A DNA stretch of 64,000 nt from Ulva prolifera. Taxonomy: Eukaryota > Chlorophyta > Ulvophyceae > Ulvales > Ulvaceae. Numbering within the stretch: the stretch's first letter is position 1; every line of letters starts with the position of its first letter. The position numbers and the translations under genes were made by a program. The stretch covers positions 7,011,315 through 7,075,314 of the forward strand of contig CM041199.1 of the NCBI GenBank assembly GCA_023078555.1, in the 5' to 3' direction. A model generated the notes under the pieces. That model ran no database searches and had not been told where the DNA came from. It was given only the letters and a program-made list of their open reading frames with translations. This document shows positions 11,715 through 23,342 of this stretch, piece after piece.

Positions 11715-11928
11715 CTGCAGGCCGTGCTTGCGGCCGCTGCCGGCGATGCAGAGGAGGCCTTTCACACGAAAGATGTCGAGCACCGCCGCGCTCTCCCACA
11801 GCAGCGTGTCCATCCACGTCTGCACGCCCCCCAGCGGCAGCGGCTCCTCCAGCCGCAGCGTCACCGTCGTCACCCCGGGGTCGTGGCTCAGGGGCGCCGG
11901 CGCGGCGTCAGCGCCGTGAGGCCCGTGC
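11715..11928 (-). pseudogene. ZNG1: ZNG1 exon 4 relic (unit 1)
   Basis: The 214-bp segment matches exon 4 of the complete gene at 42,144-41,931. It encodes the CobW C-terminal domain stretch with LLWESAAVLDIFRVKG and keeps the CAG donor. No other ZNG1 exon is present in unit 1: the exon 5 region is lost with the 1.4-kb deletion, and upstream sequence switches to unit 2 at about 12,039. It is a stranded exon and cannot make a GTPase. Confidence 0.9.
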
Positions 11929-12040
11929 CTGCACCCGCAGAACGAACCGTGAGAGAGTTTCTGGACCCGCCATGTGTTGGAACCACGCCGGCACGGAGGA
12001 ACACTGTGCTGCAGCGCTGAGGGCGATGCGTTGAGCCGTT

Positions 12041-13437
12041 TCCAAACACCACCAGCTCAGGCCAACTCTCCCTGGATGATTATGGCAAGGTCTGATACCC
12101 AGCAACACCGAGTCACCTGTGTTCCTCCGGAGGCTGATTAGGGGCACCTTGGCAGTCTGCCGTGGCTGCTGCTGGCTGAGGCATCGAGGTGAACCAGTCG
12201 TGCACGTGTGGCTGAGGCATGGGAGATCGAACATGTATGCATGATTTCATAGCCGTATCCATTTGGACATTGACAACTCCAAAATCCGGGACCATGTGGC
12301 GTTTTGTTTATTTATTACAAAGCGGCATCAATTTTTCTTTCTGCATTTATTACACAGCGGCATCAGAAGCGATGGCAGGTATGTGGAGGGCACAGTGGGA
12401 GGCATGCCGGCATCATTGAATATTGGAATTTGATTTTTTGGGCAATGGTGGCCGAGGCAGCACAAGCAGGCGCCACGGCACACAGCAAATCACTGCGGTG
12501 TGTCCAGGGGTGCGCACGGTGTCCTCACCACTGGGACGCCGTGCGCGACACCACCACGGGAATGTTCCGCTGCAGTCGCGATTTGCTGCAAGAGACGGTA
12601 CGAAGGTAGAGCGCGGGAGCGCCGTAGGTGGGGGGGGGGGGCAGCGCGAACTCACCATGCACGCTTGGGGTGGGTGGCGTAGGGCACCCCTGCCTGCAGG
12701 CGGATGATGCCTGCGACGCGGGTGGCAAGAGACAGCGTAGCTCCGCGGGCACACGGGTCTTGCTGCGACTGCGCCGTTGCCGGCTGAGTGGCGTGCTCGC
12801 CGACTAGTAGCGCCACGGATTCCTGGAGAAAGGTGTGAGACTCCGAGAAGTGCTTCGTGATGAATGGCGTCAGGTCACTTTGCATGAACTCTGCAGACGG
12901 CTCGGATGGTGAGAAGGCGTGTCGCACGCGAAGTACAGATCCTTGTGGAGGGCATGGCGTGTTGGTGCTGTGAGAGGATGTGCAGGTTTCTGTCTCAGTT
13001 GATGCGAGTTCATCAGTGGACAGGAGTAGGTGTCATGTAGACATACACTTGAGCCACAGACATGCTACAATGGACATGGATCGAAAGAGAATAGGCGCAC
13101 ATGTGCATATTGTGGATGCTGCACGCCACCTCGTCAGTGGGTGGTAGGAACGATGTGATTGCTGATGACTTTCAGCTAGGGACACAAAGCGGTTGCACAG
13201 ACGGAGGATGGCCATGGAGAAAGACATAGATGTAGCTCCGTGCACTGTGGGCAAGATCGAAGATCGCACCGAGTGCTTCACTGTCGGAGCGATTCCGCAG
13301 AATTGACATCAGATGCTGTTTCTTCAGGAGAGCCAATGCGAGAGGGTCCTGCACAAGACCAGGAACGAGTGACTACCGGTCACATAATGTGTCCATATAA
13401 CGCAGCCATGTATTTCGATGCTCTTCTCGATGCTCTT
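12041..13437 (-). pseudogene. 3' fragment of the unrecognised gene (unit 2)
   Basis: Close copy of 470-1,860, including the exon at 12,822-12,656. It is cut off on the left by the junction with ZNG1-derived sequence and on the right by a deletion, so neither the 5' exons nor the final exon of the gene is attached. Confidence 0.75.
12630..12641. repeat. Poly-G tract (12 G)
   Basis: Counterpart of the 23-G tract at 1,057 in unit 1. Confidence 0.95.
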
Positions 13438-14570
13438 CCCTTCGATGCTCTTCCCATTCCTGGCCGCATCGGCCGCATCATTGGTCCCATCGGACCGACA
13501 GGTCCCATCATGGGTGGCCGCATCATTGGACCCATCATCGGGCCCATCGGGCCCATCGGCCCCATCGGGCCCATACCTCCCTCAGGCATGCCTCCTCCCA
13601 TACCACCACCCATCCCGTGATTGTTGTTCCCATCGCCCTGCCTGCAGCACCACATCAAGCTTGCTGGAGCCATGGTGGACACTGCGACTGGTACACATGA
13701 ACAGAATTCAACAGTGACAGGTACATAAAACAGATGTGGAACATTCTCATTTTTTATGCAGCTGCGACAGATCAATTGACTGCAGCACAGGCTGACAGCG
13801 TCCTGTCGTGTGCATTGTGATTTGCAGCGCACCTGTTTTTGAATGGAGGCCTCTTCCCAGGCCAATCAACAGCCACCTTTTCGTCTTGACCGACTCGACT
13901 CTTATGCAGGCCCGCGATGCAGGCCCGTGCTTCATCTATACTTGCAAACTCGACCGCGCACGATCCCATGGACCGGCCGTTTGCGCGGTCTTCAAAGAAT
14001 TTCACGGCCTTCACCGTGCCATACGCCCCACAAGCTGCTTCCACCTCAATGTCTGTTGTGTACCACGACATGTCAGTGATGTGCACGACTGTGCCGATGT
14101 TCTCCTTGCGAGGACGTCCCTCCGATGAATGCGGGGCAGGCTTCTTTGTCTCTTGAAGTTCTGGCTTGCCCGCTGGTTCAGGAACTTCGATGGCAGGCTT
14201 GGCTTCCTCCATTTCATCAGGCTCAGCCTTGATGTCTGGAGCCTCCTAATAACCTTCCAGCTCATCATCTGCAGCTGATACACGGTCACTTCTACCACTG
14301 CAAGGTGCGACATGTCAGAATGACCTACGGCTTCCCGAAGACCTCGTCTGTCAGAAATGGCTCTGTTACAGGATCCACTGACTGGCAGACATGCGTTGCT
14401 GAACATGCACTGATCAGAGTGGTCTCGGACCAAAGGTGTACTATGAAGCATGGCGAGAAAGCTTCACTGCGGCATGCTTGGCTCTCGCGAACAGCCGCAT
14501 TGCACCGCGCCTTTCTGGAAATGCGCCACGCACCTAGGCCCAGGTCAATGTCCAAATCATCGTCTTCCAT
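13380..14570 (-). pseudogene. CPSF6: CFIm68/CPSF6-like gene, copy 2, with nonsense codon and fused 3' end
   Basis: Exon 1 (14570-14534) and exon 2 (14268-13833) match copy 1. The codon for residue 20 (GAG, Glu) is TAG here, at 14,246-14,248, well before the RRM. At the 3' end the normal tail ending (GGPKRPKY and stop) is missing. A deletion joins the Gly-Pro-Met tail to sequence of the neighbouring unrecognised gene, and the frame runs on to a stop at 13,380. Either defect alone would spoil the protein. The RRM itself is still open, so the decay appears recent. Confidence 0.85.
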
Positions 14571-15096
14571 ATTTGTGACACTATGCCGGTCAAGCAGCCC
14601 CGCAACGCAGCACACCTCGTGTGCTCCAGCGGAGAGCGTCAGGTGTGGCGAGCAGCCTTCCGACGAACCGCTTACTGTGGGTACACCAGAAAAATCAATC
14701 AAATCATGTTTGCTCAGACTGTCAGTGTGGTTTCCTGCTTTTGTGCTCGGTGATCACTCACATCTTGCTCCATGTCAGCACCGTGTCTACACGTGTGCTG
14801 GGCATTGTGTCGAGGTTGACCTTTAACCAGCCGAGCAGTCACAGAAAAGTGAACGAAAGGCACAACATGCCTGACTCGTAGACTGCTGTATTGAGTCTGT
14901 ACATGGAGTGCTCACCGCTGTTCAGACAAGGTGAGGGCGAGCACTAGGTACCTAGAAAACTTGACTCCCGGATGTAAACCGTCATTGATCGTATTGGCCA
15001 CTTCGTTGCGCCGCATGTGCACGTGATCGACCCTGCATAATGTTGGATAAAATCTTCAGGCATCCGCACCTATCCTGATTGCTGCCGTCCCACAGA

Positions 15097-18000
15097 ATGC
15101 GCGCGTGTCTCGGAAGAGGCGTGGCAACGCCGTGCAGAGGTGCTGTCAAGTGCAGTGCTGTCAAGCCGGACTGGAGAGAGAAGAGCAAGCCCATCAAGCC
15201 CGGAAGCACGTATCCTGCGAAGGAGTTCTGCAGCAACTGCGGCCTTTGCGACACTTACTATGTTGCACACGTCAAGGACGCGTGCGCTTTTCTGGGCGAC
15301 GGTGTGCCTCTGCGACCAAAGTTTATTCCCATTTATATCAGACATTGCTCTATCATCGATATGGCTATGCGGGTCTCATAGGCAGTCGCTTGCACAAGAG
15401 AATGGGGTGGTGTTGGCCCACAGCCAAGAACTGTGCCATATCGATCACTCGACACAGTTTCGGTGTCCAGTCGTCCAGTCATCCATTCAACAGCCAGGAG
15501 CATTGGTCAATAACAGTTTTCGCTGTGCCGGATGCCTGTTGCTGCGCTGCCTGGCAGGCTTGGTCATGCACCACAATCCGTTTGGTGTCCACAGCTGTTC
15601 GTTACCTCTGATGCACATAGCTTCCGCTGCCTCCCTTCTTCACTGCATGCCCGGCGTGTATCCTTCGTCACTACATACATTCACATAGAGTACAGATCAG
15701 TAGGGCTGTGGTGCGAGCTTGTTCCCGGCCCCGTGCCATGAATGTGTGAACGGGGATTGAGAATGGATTTCGAGAATCGGTACCATGCCCGGCCACTGTC
15801 TTTTCTTGTACATACATACATACATACATTCGTCACTACATACATTCACGCAGAATATAGACCACATGGCGTCGTTTCTGTCCGTGAGTGTCATGAAGCC
15901 AGCGTCCACCAGTGCACATTCTACCTCAGATTGCACACACACCATGTGGCCCCGTTCAAATGGAGCTGTCTATATCCTCTTCATGATACCGTACTAAATG
16001 TAAAGGTTCGCTGGAATCTGCCCGTTCAGATCCCAGAGCGATGAAGTCAATGCGCAGTCTTATCCCGCTGATGTCTGCAGGTGTACAACTCGGTGAATCC
16101 AGGTTATACTTGACTTGACTTTACACACCGACCATTGCGGCCATGCAATGACCACATGCATGCACTTTTTCAACCGTGCAGGCATGTCCAAGGTGAGTGC
16201 CCTCGAGGAGGAGGTGCACGGCCGGCAGCGGGCACTCGAGGACGAGGACGAGCTGCGATTCGGCGTCACGGAGGAGATGCTGTACGCGCGCGCCGCGCCG
16301 CCGGTGGACGGCGCCCAGTGGACGGGCCTCGTCACGCGCATCGCGATCGCGATGCTCGATAGCGGCGCCGTCGACGCGGTGGTGTGCGTGCAGTCCGACG
16401 AGAACGACCGGTGCGCGGCCCCCGGCGGTCACAGCTGGCGCCGGGTGTGTGGGTCCGATAGGCCAGCTCGTAGTTCCATTTCAGAAATGGTTGGGTCGCC
16501 GGCGCGGCGTGCCCGCCGCACCAGCGCTTGCAGGAACTATGCAATGATACGGCACGGGAAGTGAGCATCTGAGGCAGAATGGTCGGTGGGGAACGTCCGG
16601 GTTCCCATCGGGTGCTGTCGACGGCAGCGCCGCCCGGTACCCGCTAGAGCGAGGTGCGGCTGTAAGCACTGTAGTCAGCTGACGCGTCGAGGCTGCGCCC
16701 AAGCCACCCGGTGGGACAGCGACTGCGCCAATGTCCGCCCGCAGAGCCCGCGGAGTGGGAGGGAAACTGAAGTCAAGGTCATGCACGCAGCGGCACAGCA
16801 GGGCTCTGTCTGGACGTTCCCCACCGACCATTCTGCCTCAGATGCTCACTTCCCGTGCCGTATCATTTCATAATTCCCGCACAATCTGTCGCCGCCCAAT
16901 CGACGGCATGCAAATATACGCTACAAAATCATCTGCGTCAAGGTGTGTGTGCATTGAACTCCTATGTGTTGCTGCAGGTTTAAGCCGAAGCCGGTGGTGG
17001 CGACGACCGCGGAGGAGATCATGGCGGCGCGTGGCGTCAAGCCGTGCCTCTCGCCGAATCTCAACATCCTCGCGACTGTCGAGGCCCTCCAGGCACGCAC
17101 CTCCTGCTCCCTGCAGGTCTGTGGGCTCCCTGCTACCAGTGCTTGTTTGTTGGGCTCAACCGACTGAAAAAAATCGATTGCAATCATTATATGATATGAT
17201 ATCATATATCTACGTATCATTTATGATTGGACGTAAAGAGTCTGTACTGAAAGACGTAGCTGCAAGATGTTGCTGCAAGATGTTATACACTGCATGGGGC
17301 CGCCACCTTCCTGTGAGCCGATCGCATAGGTCAGCTGCCACACAGGCCAGGGTGTGGTCATCGTGGCCGTGGCCGCTCTGCCGGGCCCCGTACTTTGTGT
17401 AGCTCACCCCACAGTCGTTGCCCCGCGAGACGAGGTTCCCAGGATCTCGAATCTGTGCATCATCTGAAGCTTGTGCGATGATCGCGGCGGCGCCGCACCC
17501 GTGCCGTGATGCGCGACAGGTAATGAGCGGCCGCGAGTCGCAAGCTGCACTCGACGCGTTTCAGCTTACTCGCCTCCGCTGTCTCTACCGAGTTCACACA
17601 CTGAACTCCTGCTCCTGCACTCCTAGGGCTGATACGTGATCCGTCGAATCAACAGCAGTTACACTTCTGTGGTTTGGTGTCTGCATGTAAACGCTGTGAT
17701 GTGGCTGTGGTCTGGCTCGTGATGTGGCTGTGGCCTGGGGCGTGATGTGGTGGTGGCCTGCCCCGTGAAGCCAACGTCCACAAGTCAAGTCTACGTGGAG
17801 ACTGTGGAAGTGAGACTGTGAAAGTGATGAGCCAACTTCAATGAGACTGTGGAAGTGATGAGCCAGCTTGAGGGGCAACAGCGTGGTGCGTTGCAGGTGG
17901 ACAAGCTGCTGTTCATCGGCGTCGGCTGCCAGGTGCAGGCCCTGCGCTCCGTCGAGAAGTACCTGCCTTGCAGCAAGCTGTACGTCATGGGCACCAACTG

Positions 18001-21000
18001 CGTCGACAACGGCAAGCGCGAGGGCCTCGAGAAGTTCCTCAACGCCGCCAGCGCCACCCCTGAGACCGCGCTGCACTACGAGTTCATGCAGGTGTGCTGT
18101 GCCCCTGTAGCCTCTGCCTCAACTCGCGCCTGGGCCGCCAGCTCATAAAACACATAAATATTGAGAAATCGTGACGGTTTGCGTGTTTCGTGGCACGTTC
18201 GGCTGAAGGACTGAGGTGCGGGGGTGGCCTTCCGGAGATTTTGATCGGTGCAGGCCTCTCTGCTGCGTCTGGGAGTTAGATCTCTCCGTGTGATGCTCGG
18301 GGGATGTGCCCCTCTTACCGTGTACATGTTACTACGCGTGAAGTGGGCTTGCAAGATTCTGCAGCCTACGAGCTGGCTCCTCCAGGTTGGCAGTCTCCTA
18401 GAAAAACCTAGAATATGCAGCCTGTGCAACTGTGCGGAAGGCCAGAGTTGCATTAGTACGCGTATCTTTCGATTTCGGTACGTTTAATACGCGTATTTTA
18501 TGCTTACGTACTTAATCAGCGTACAGTACGCGCGTACGCTTCGGACTTGAGCGATTTCGGAAAGCCTGGAGCTCTGCACTGTAGTGCACCTCTAGCCACA
18601 AGGCCAAAGAAGGTCTTGAACATCCCTTGCATTGCATGATGAACATGAGCAACCTGATCATCTGATTGACTGCTAGTTCATTGTACTATTCTCTGCAACA
18701 GTGTGCCTAAGCACAGGTGACAGTGACAGTGGCACTTTCAAGTCTGGCCATCATGGGCTTGGCGCCTCTGGCGTCATGGCTTACAAGCCAGCAATGTAGC
18801 CTATACAGCGTACTATTCAACCCCCCCTGATTAGAGCCAATGTATCATACGCGTATTTGTGCCTAACGTACTTTATCACGAAACGTACTACTGCAACTCT
18901 GCGGAAGGCTGAACCGCCCAGTCTGGAAAGCGCAGTTCTGCTGCATTGCGGCTCAGTTTTCAGCCCCAATTCTTCTTCGACAAGCTGCACCACTGTGTTG
19001 CGATGTGGCTGCCATATGCTCCCAGGTCCCACTCAATTACCTCGATGTGCGCTGCAAACATCCAACGTCAAAGCAGCCGGCCTCTTCCCAATGACCCAGC
19101 CGCAGCTCCTGTCTGCCGAGCTGCGGCCACGCATGGATGCTCTGGTCTATCATCTGGATGTCGTAGCTCCTGTCCTGCGTGCATGTCCGTTAAATGACCT
19201 CCAGGCGCAGCTCCTGTCTGGCATGCATCTATCTCATGCATCTATCTATCGTGCATGCACGATGATTTCCACCGCATACCACACCTCCCACTGGTCATCG
19301 TTGTACAGCGCACTCTATATAATCCGCAGTGCAGATCTGGCTTCCGATCGAATGGCATATCCGATAAGGCGGGATGACGCGCAACGCTGCCCGTCTCCCT
19401 CCCTCTGTCCCCCCGTATGTGTCCCTCCATCTGCCCCCCGTCTGTCCCCCGTCGGTGTGCTTGATCCCCCGTGTGTGTGTGTGTGCTAACCACGTCCCCC
19501 CGCCACAGCGACACATCCCCAAGGAAAACAGCTATGTACATTGCCTAATGGTGGGGGTTTTGCAGGACTACCGGGTACACATCAAGCACACCGACGGCCA
19601 CTTTGAGTACATCCCCTACTTCAGCCTGCCCGCCAACGACCTCAACGATGTGATCGCGGACAGCTGCTACAGCTGCTTCGACTACCCCAACGCCCTTGCC
19701 GACCTCGTCATTGGCTACATGGGCGTGCCCTGGCAGAATGTCAACATGACGGAGCACCAGCAGGTTGTCACGGTGCGTACCCCCCCCTGCTTCAGCTGCA
19801 GCCCCCACCAGTGTTGGGTGGCTTTGCAGCATTTCCAGGGCCGCCAGCCAGGTATTAGACCTTAATATTTGAAATTGTTACATGTGACCGGAGCCCGACG
19901 ACCCAACACTGGCCCCCGCCCACGAGTCGTCGGTGCCAGGCGTCCATCCAGCTTCAGTTTTAGCCCTACACCAGAATCAGCCCTGCTTCAGTCGCCCCCC
20001 TGCATCAGTTGCAGCCCTGTGGTGATATGCATGGCCGTGCACTTGCAACACCTTCAGCGCTTGTATGTGTTTGGATAAGGACATTGCCACGTTCATGGGG
20101 TCATCGACAACTCTAGGAAGCGGGACCGCGACAAATGGGGCCGTTTAACCGATCTTGCTGCTACCCTGTTTATATTTGTGTGATGGTTCATCTATGTACG
20201 CCTTTGCTGGCGCGCCAGGGACAACGTCTGGTGTTGCCTCCTTGCACTCTTTTGCTTCAGTATGTTGTAGCGCAAGATCCACACACAACCTCAGCTGGCC
20301 AGCCCCGAGACGTCCGCGCTGGTTCGTGTTCCCTGCAACAACGCACGACAGGCAGTGTTGGATCGCTTGGCAGCAATTCCAGGGCTGTCACCCTGAAATT
20401 AGATATGAATATTCGGAATTGGTCTATGTGATCGGGCCCGATGACCCAACACTGACGACAGGTGCATGTACAGTACCCTGCCCCCCTCCCACCCTCCAGC
20501 GATGGCTTCGCCAGGAGACGGTGCCCGTAGTTTGCATGCGTGCGGATTGAGTGCTGTCCGTTGCAATGGGTGTCGGTCCGCTTCGCTGCAGTACCTCGCA
20601 ACGAGATATTGTCAATTCTCACCCCCGGATCCGGTGCGTGCAGGTGCGCAACGAGCGGGGGCGGGAGCTGCTTGAGTCGGTGCGTGGCGCCATCGAGACC
20701 TCCCCGACGATGGCCGCGGGTAGCCGCCACGAATTTGTGATGCAGACGGCGATCGCGGACGACGAGGCCAAGATGGGCCGCGGCCCCGATCCCATGCCGC
20801 GCTGGCTCGGCACCATCCTTGCATGGGTCCTAGAGAAGGTGCGTGGCATGATTTGCCTGCATGAAATACATGCACATATGATCCCGGCAGCCATGCGACT
20901 TTGCGATTCGAAGCGAATTTGCCTCTGAAGAGCATCTCCAAGGCTCTGGGGCGCTTGCAGTAACCCAGGCAGTCATCCTGGACTCGAATGGAGGTAGATG

Positions 21001-21830
21001 CCCCACCTTTTGCACTGTCCACCCCCCCCCCCCCCCCCCCCCCCCCTCGCGGACCCAGCGTATGCATCAATAGGTGCAAGATGAGCATTCACGCTCATCG
21101 GGACTCCAGGTTGAACCAGGGCATTCATGCCACACGATGCCGCAAACCCTGAGCTGGCATCTTCTCGGCGTGTCACAGCCGGTACGCCAGGGGTTGCCGA
21201 ATTTCGTTCAACACCTCGAGGCCAAGTGGCCCAGTTCCGAACACCCTGCAGCACAGTCCCCCACAGGCCACACACACACACACACACACACATCAACATC
21301 CTTGACAGCATGCCAGCAGTGCATGCTGCACAGCGGCAGCTGCGTTATCGTCAGCATTTCGAGGAGTTCAACACCAGCACAGGGTCACCGCGCCTGCCTA
21401 GCATCACACAAAAGACAGATGCAAACATGTCCCGATCGTGCATGCGGTTGCTGCGACGGTGTCTGCCTCTCCTTGCTTGCCTTTGCAACACACATACATG
21501 TCTCAAAATCGTACGGCTAAGTAAGCCCACATTTACTTTCCTTGAATTTTCAGTGTGGACATGTTTCTGCAGTGCGCCCTGCCTCTCCGAAATTGTCCTT
21601 GCTCCACTCATGCGTCACATGCATGCGTGCAGGTTGGGCCGAAGGGCGTAGAGTTTGCCAAGTACAGCATCGACTACCACTACATCCGCAACTACCTGGC
21701 CGTCAGCCGGCGGTGGAAGGCGGGGCGCGCGGAGCAGCACATCCCGGAGTTCGCGCGGCGCATTGTGGCGGAGTACGACAAGGACGGCAAGGTCGCGGAG
21801 CGCGCCGTGATGGAGCTGCCACCACATTGA
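15097..21830 (+). CDS. HCAR: 7-hydroxymethyl chlorophyll a reductase, copy 2 (complete)
   Basis: Reduces 7-hydroxymethyl chlorophyll a to chlorophyll a, the last step of chlorophyll b-to-a conversion, in the chloroplast with reduced ferredoxin. It is an FAD and Fe-S enzyme related to the FrhB family. Seven exons join in frame: 15097-15301, 16182-16410, 16978-17092, 17897-18091, 19566-19772, 20644-20838, 21633-21830, giving 447 residues (the Arabidopsis enzyme is about 460). A short targeting region precedes PDWREKSKPI. Visible landmarks are CSNCGLC at 45-51, Cys63, EEMLYAR, KPCLSPNLN, FIGVGCQVQALRS, GTNCVDNG, SCYSCFDYPNALADL and YHYIRNYL near the C-terminus. Exon 3 ends at a GC donor (CAG/GCACGC) if family length is kept; the alternative is a GT donor 24 bases downstream, adding eight residues. 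It is the only copy with exon 2 and an in-frame start. Confidence 0.93.
15811..15845. repeat. Short CATA/TACAT microsatellite
   Basis: Runs of ACATACAT in HCAR intron 1 of unit 2. The TGTACAT at its left edge is one side of the microhomology at which the unit 1 deletion is joined. Confidence 0.8.
16543..16867. repeat. Perfect 56-bp inverted repeat in HCAR intron 2
   Basis: Arms 16,543-16,598 and 16,812-16,867 are exact reverse complements over 56 bp, with a 213-bp spacer. Part of the spacer and right arm (about 16,735-16,810) is in the opposite orientation to the homologous sequence of unit 3 (about 33,221-33,293), suggesting a local inversion. Hairpin-forming potential is high. No coding content. 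Confidence 0.85.
18443..18901. mobile_element. 459-bp hAT-like non-autonomous element, family M2 (HCAR intron 4, unit 2)
   Basis: Ends are CAGAGTTGCATTAGTACG and its inverse with one mismatch. The element is flanked by a perfect 8-bp duplication, CGGAAGGC (18,435-18,442 and 18,902-18,909). Unit 3 has a single CGGAAGGC at 34,718-34,725 and no element, so the insertion is directly visible. The interior is AT-richer and has several ACGCGTA/TACGCG palindromic words. No transposase frame. Confidence 0.92.
19809..19911 (+). mobile_element. hAT-like MITE, family M1 (HCAR intron 5, unit 2)
   Basis: Orthologous to the 5,836 element. Ends CAGTGTTGGGT / ACCCAACACTG; flanks GCCCCCAC / GCCCCCGC. Confidence 0.8.
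20353..20454 (+). mobile_element. hAT-like MITE, family M1 (HCAR intron 5, second site, unit 2)
   Basis: Orthologous to the 7,033 element, with a perfect 8-bp target duplication ACGACAGG at 20,345-20,352 and 20,455-20,462. The unit 3 counterpart is an unfilled ACGGCAGG at 36,074-36,081. Confidence 0.9.
21022..21046. repeat. Poly-C tract (25 C)
   Basis: HCAR intron 6 of unit 2, followed by a (CA)n run near 21,267-21,291. Confidence 0.95.
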
Positions 21831-22188
21831 GTATGAACTGCCACGGCAGTGTTTGGAGGCGCCGCCGCAGCGACTTTGAGTATTCGCCGTGCCCATGTTG
21901 GTGGCTCTCAGGCGACTGTGGTATTGGCGAGGGCGCGGCGATGGAGCTCGCGCGGTGCGACGGGATTGGCATGGCTTACTGTCGCTTGGCCGAAATTGAG
22001 TTATTGCAGATCTCGGTCGTTGAGGTACCGGGGCTGCATGGTAGCCTGCAGTGCTGACACCGGAGCACGATTGATCGAGCGTTCCCTCGAGGTTTCAGAG
22101 CTGCCCCTCCACACCTCAGAGCACAGGGAAAACATGACTGTAGCCAAATTCTACAGTCCCTGCCCTACGTGCGTCCCGATTTGCATAC

Positions 22189-22890
22189 ATGGTGATACAT
22201 AAGGTTCGCATCGTCAAACTGGAGAGGTGGGTGGCCCCCGCGGATGTACAGGCTGTGGGCAAGATGGAGGCAGCTAGTAGAGCGGTGTATGTGCGGAAGG
22301 CCGCCAATGCAGTGGTGAGGCACGATTGCGGCATGAGTCTACGCAAGAGTATGTGCGTGCAAGTGGCAGTGTGGCACAGTAGCTGTGTGAAAAGGCACCG
22401 ATGGGGAATTGCAAAGCACTGCCAGCCACTTGCAAGTGGGGCTGTGTGGAGGCCACTGTATGCAACGCTGTTGTTACTCGTGTGCTACACAGGAAAATCC
22501 TTCACACTGGTACGGCGAGTTACGTTTACCAGAGATGTTATGTGGAGTTTCTCGGCAACTTCCCATTCAACGACATCTCATGCTGCAAGGCACCGCGCCA
22601 GAGAGACGCGTGCATCAGGAAACACGTCAAATGATTTCTTTATGTACGTCACGTGTGATGCTTTGCAGTGTGCGAGGGAGTCCGCGAAAAGACACGTCAT
22701 GTGGGCAGACCGCCAAACCAATCAGCGCCAAGACTCTATGCAGCTGCAGAGCAGAATGCTGCGACTTGGCGGTACACTAATATCCTGCTGCTTCTCTTTC
22801 TGGCTTTTGGGCCAGCCTGCGGTGACACTGAACAACGAGAAGTCAGGCAGAGAGCACGTGCAGGCCCAGATCGAAGTGCAGCTCATTTGA
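22189..22890 (+). other. Conserved 233-codon ORF, copy 2 (coding status doubtful)
   Basis: Counterpart of 8,866-9,567: same length, no frame breaks, about eight amino-acid differences. No recognised domain. Confidence 0.25.
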
Positions 22891-23342
22891 GCAAATATAT
22901 TGCGTGAACTCATGTTGTGGCAGAAGTGTTGGCATCGCATCTAAATTAGGGCACTCTGTGGGCAAGGAAGTGTGCGTCATCTGATTAAAAGATAGCAGCT
23001 GCACAGCTGCTCCAGCCTTTGCGCATAGGAGCAGGCCACATTCGCTCAAAGGTGGTAGTGGCCATGTCGCTCGCAACTTTTGCACAAGGACGCTGTTAGC
23101 GAGGTGGCACGGCTGTGCGACCCGTGGGGTGTCGCTTCAGCCACGTCACTTTAGCCACGCCAGAGTTCAGCAGCATGTCAGCAGCTGCAGAACATCGTCC
23201 ATCATGTTTGCGCACATGTTGTGCCTGTAATTTGTCTGGCAACAGATCAGGCACTGTTTTCAGCGGATCCGATGCGAGGGGTGTTTTGTTTGTGTTCGGT
23301 CACTCAACCTTCGGTGTTCGTCGTGCCCAGTCTTCTCCAAAC

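Larger units (their letters stand above)
470..12040. repeat. Tandem segmental duplication, unit 1
   Basis: First of three direct copies of a multi-gene block. It aligns with unit 2 from 470/12,044 onward. It carries part of the unrecognised gene, an open CFIm68-like gene, an HCAR copy lacking exons 2-4, the membrane coiled-coil gene, and one isolated ZNG1 exon. Relative to unit 2 it lacks about 3.7 kb inside HCAR (junction near 5,561) and about 1.4 kb between the coiled-coil gene and ZNG1 (junction near 11,160). It has about 650 bp of extra sequence near 6,346-7,005. It joins unit 2 at about 12,039, inside what would be ZNG1 intron 3. Confidence 0.9.
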
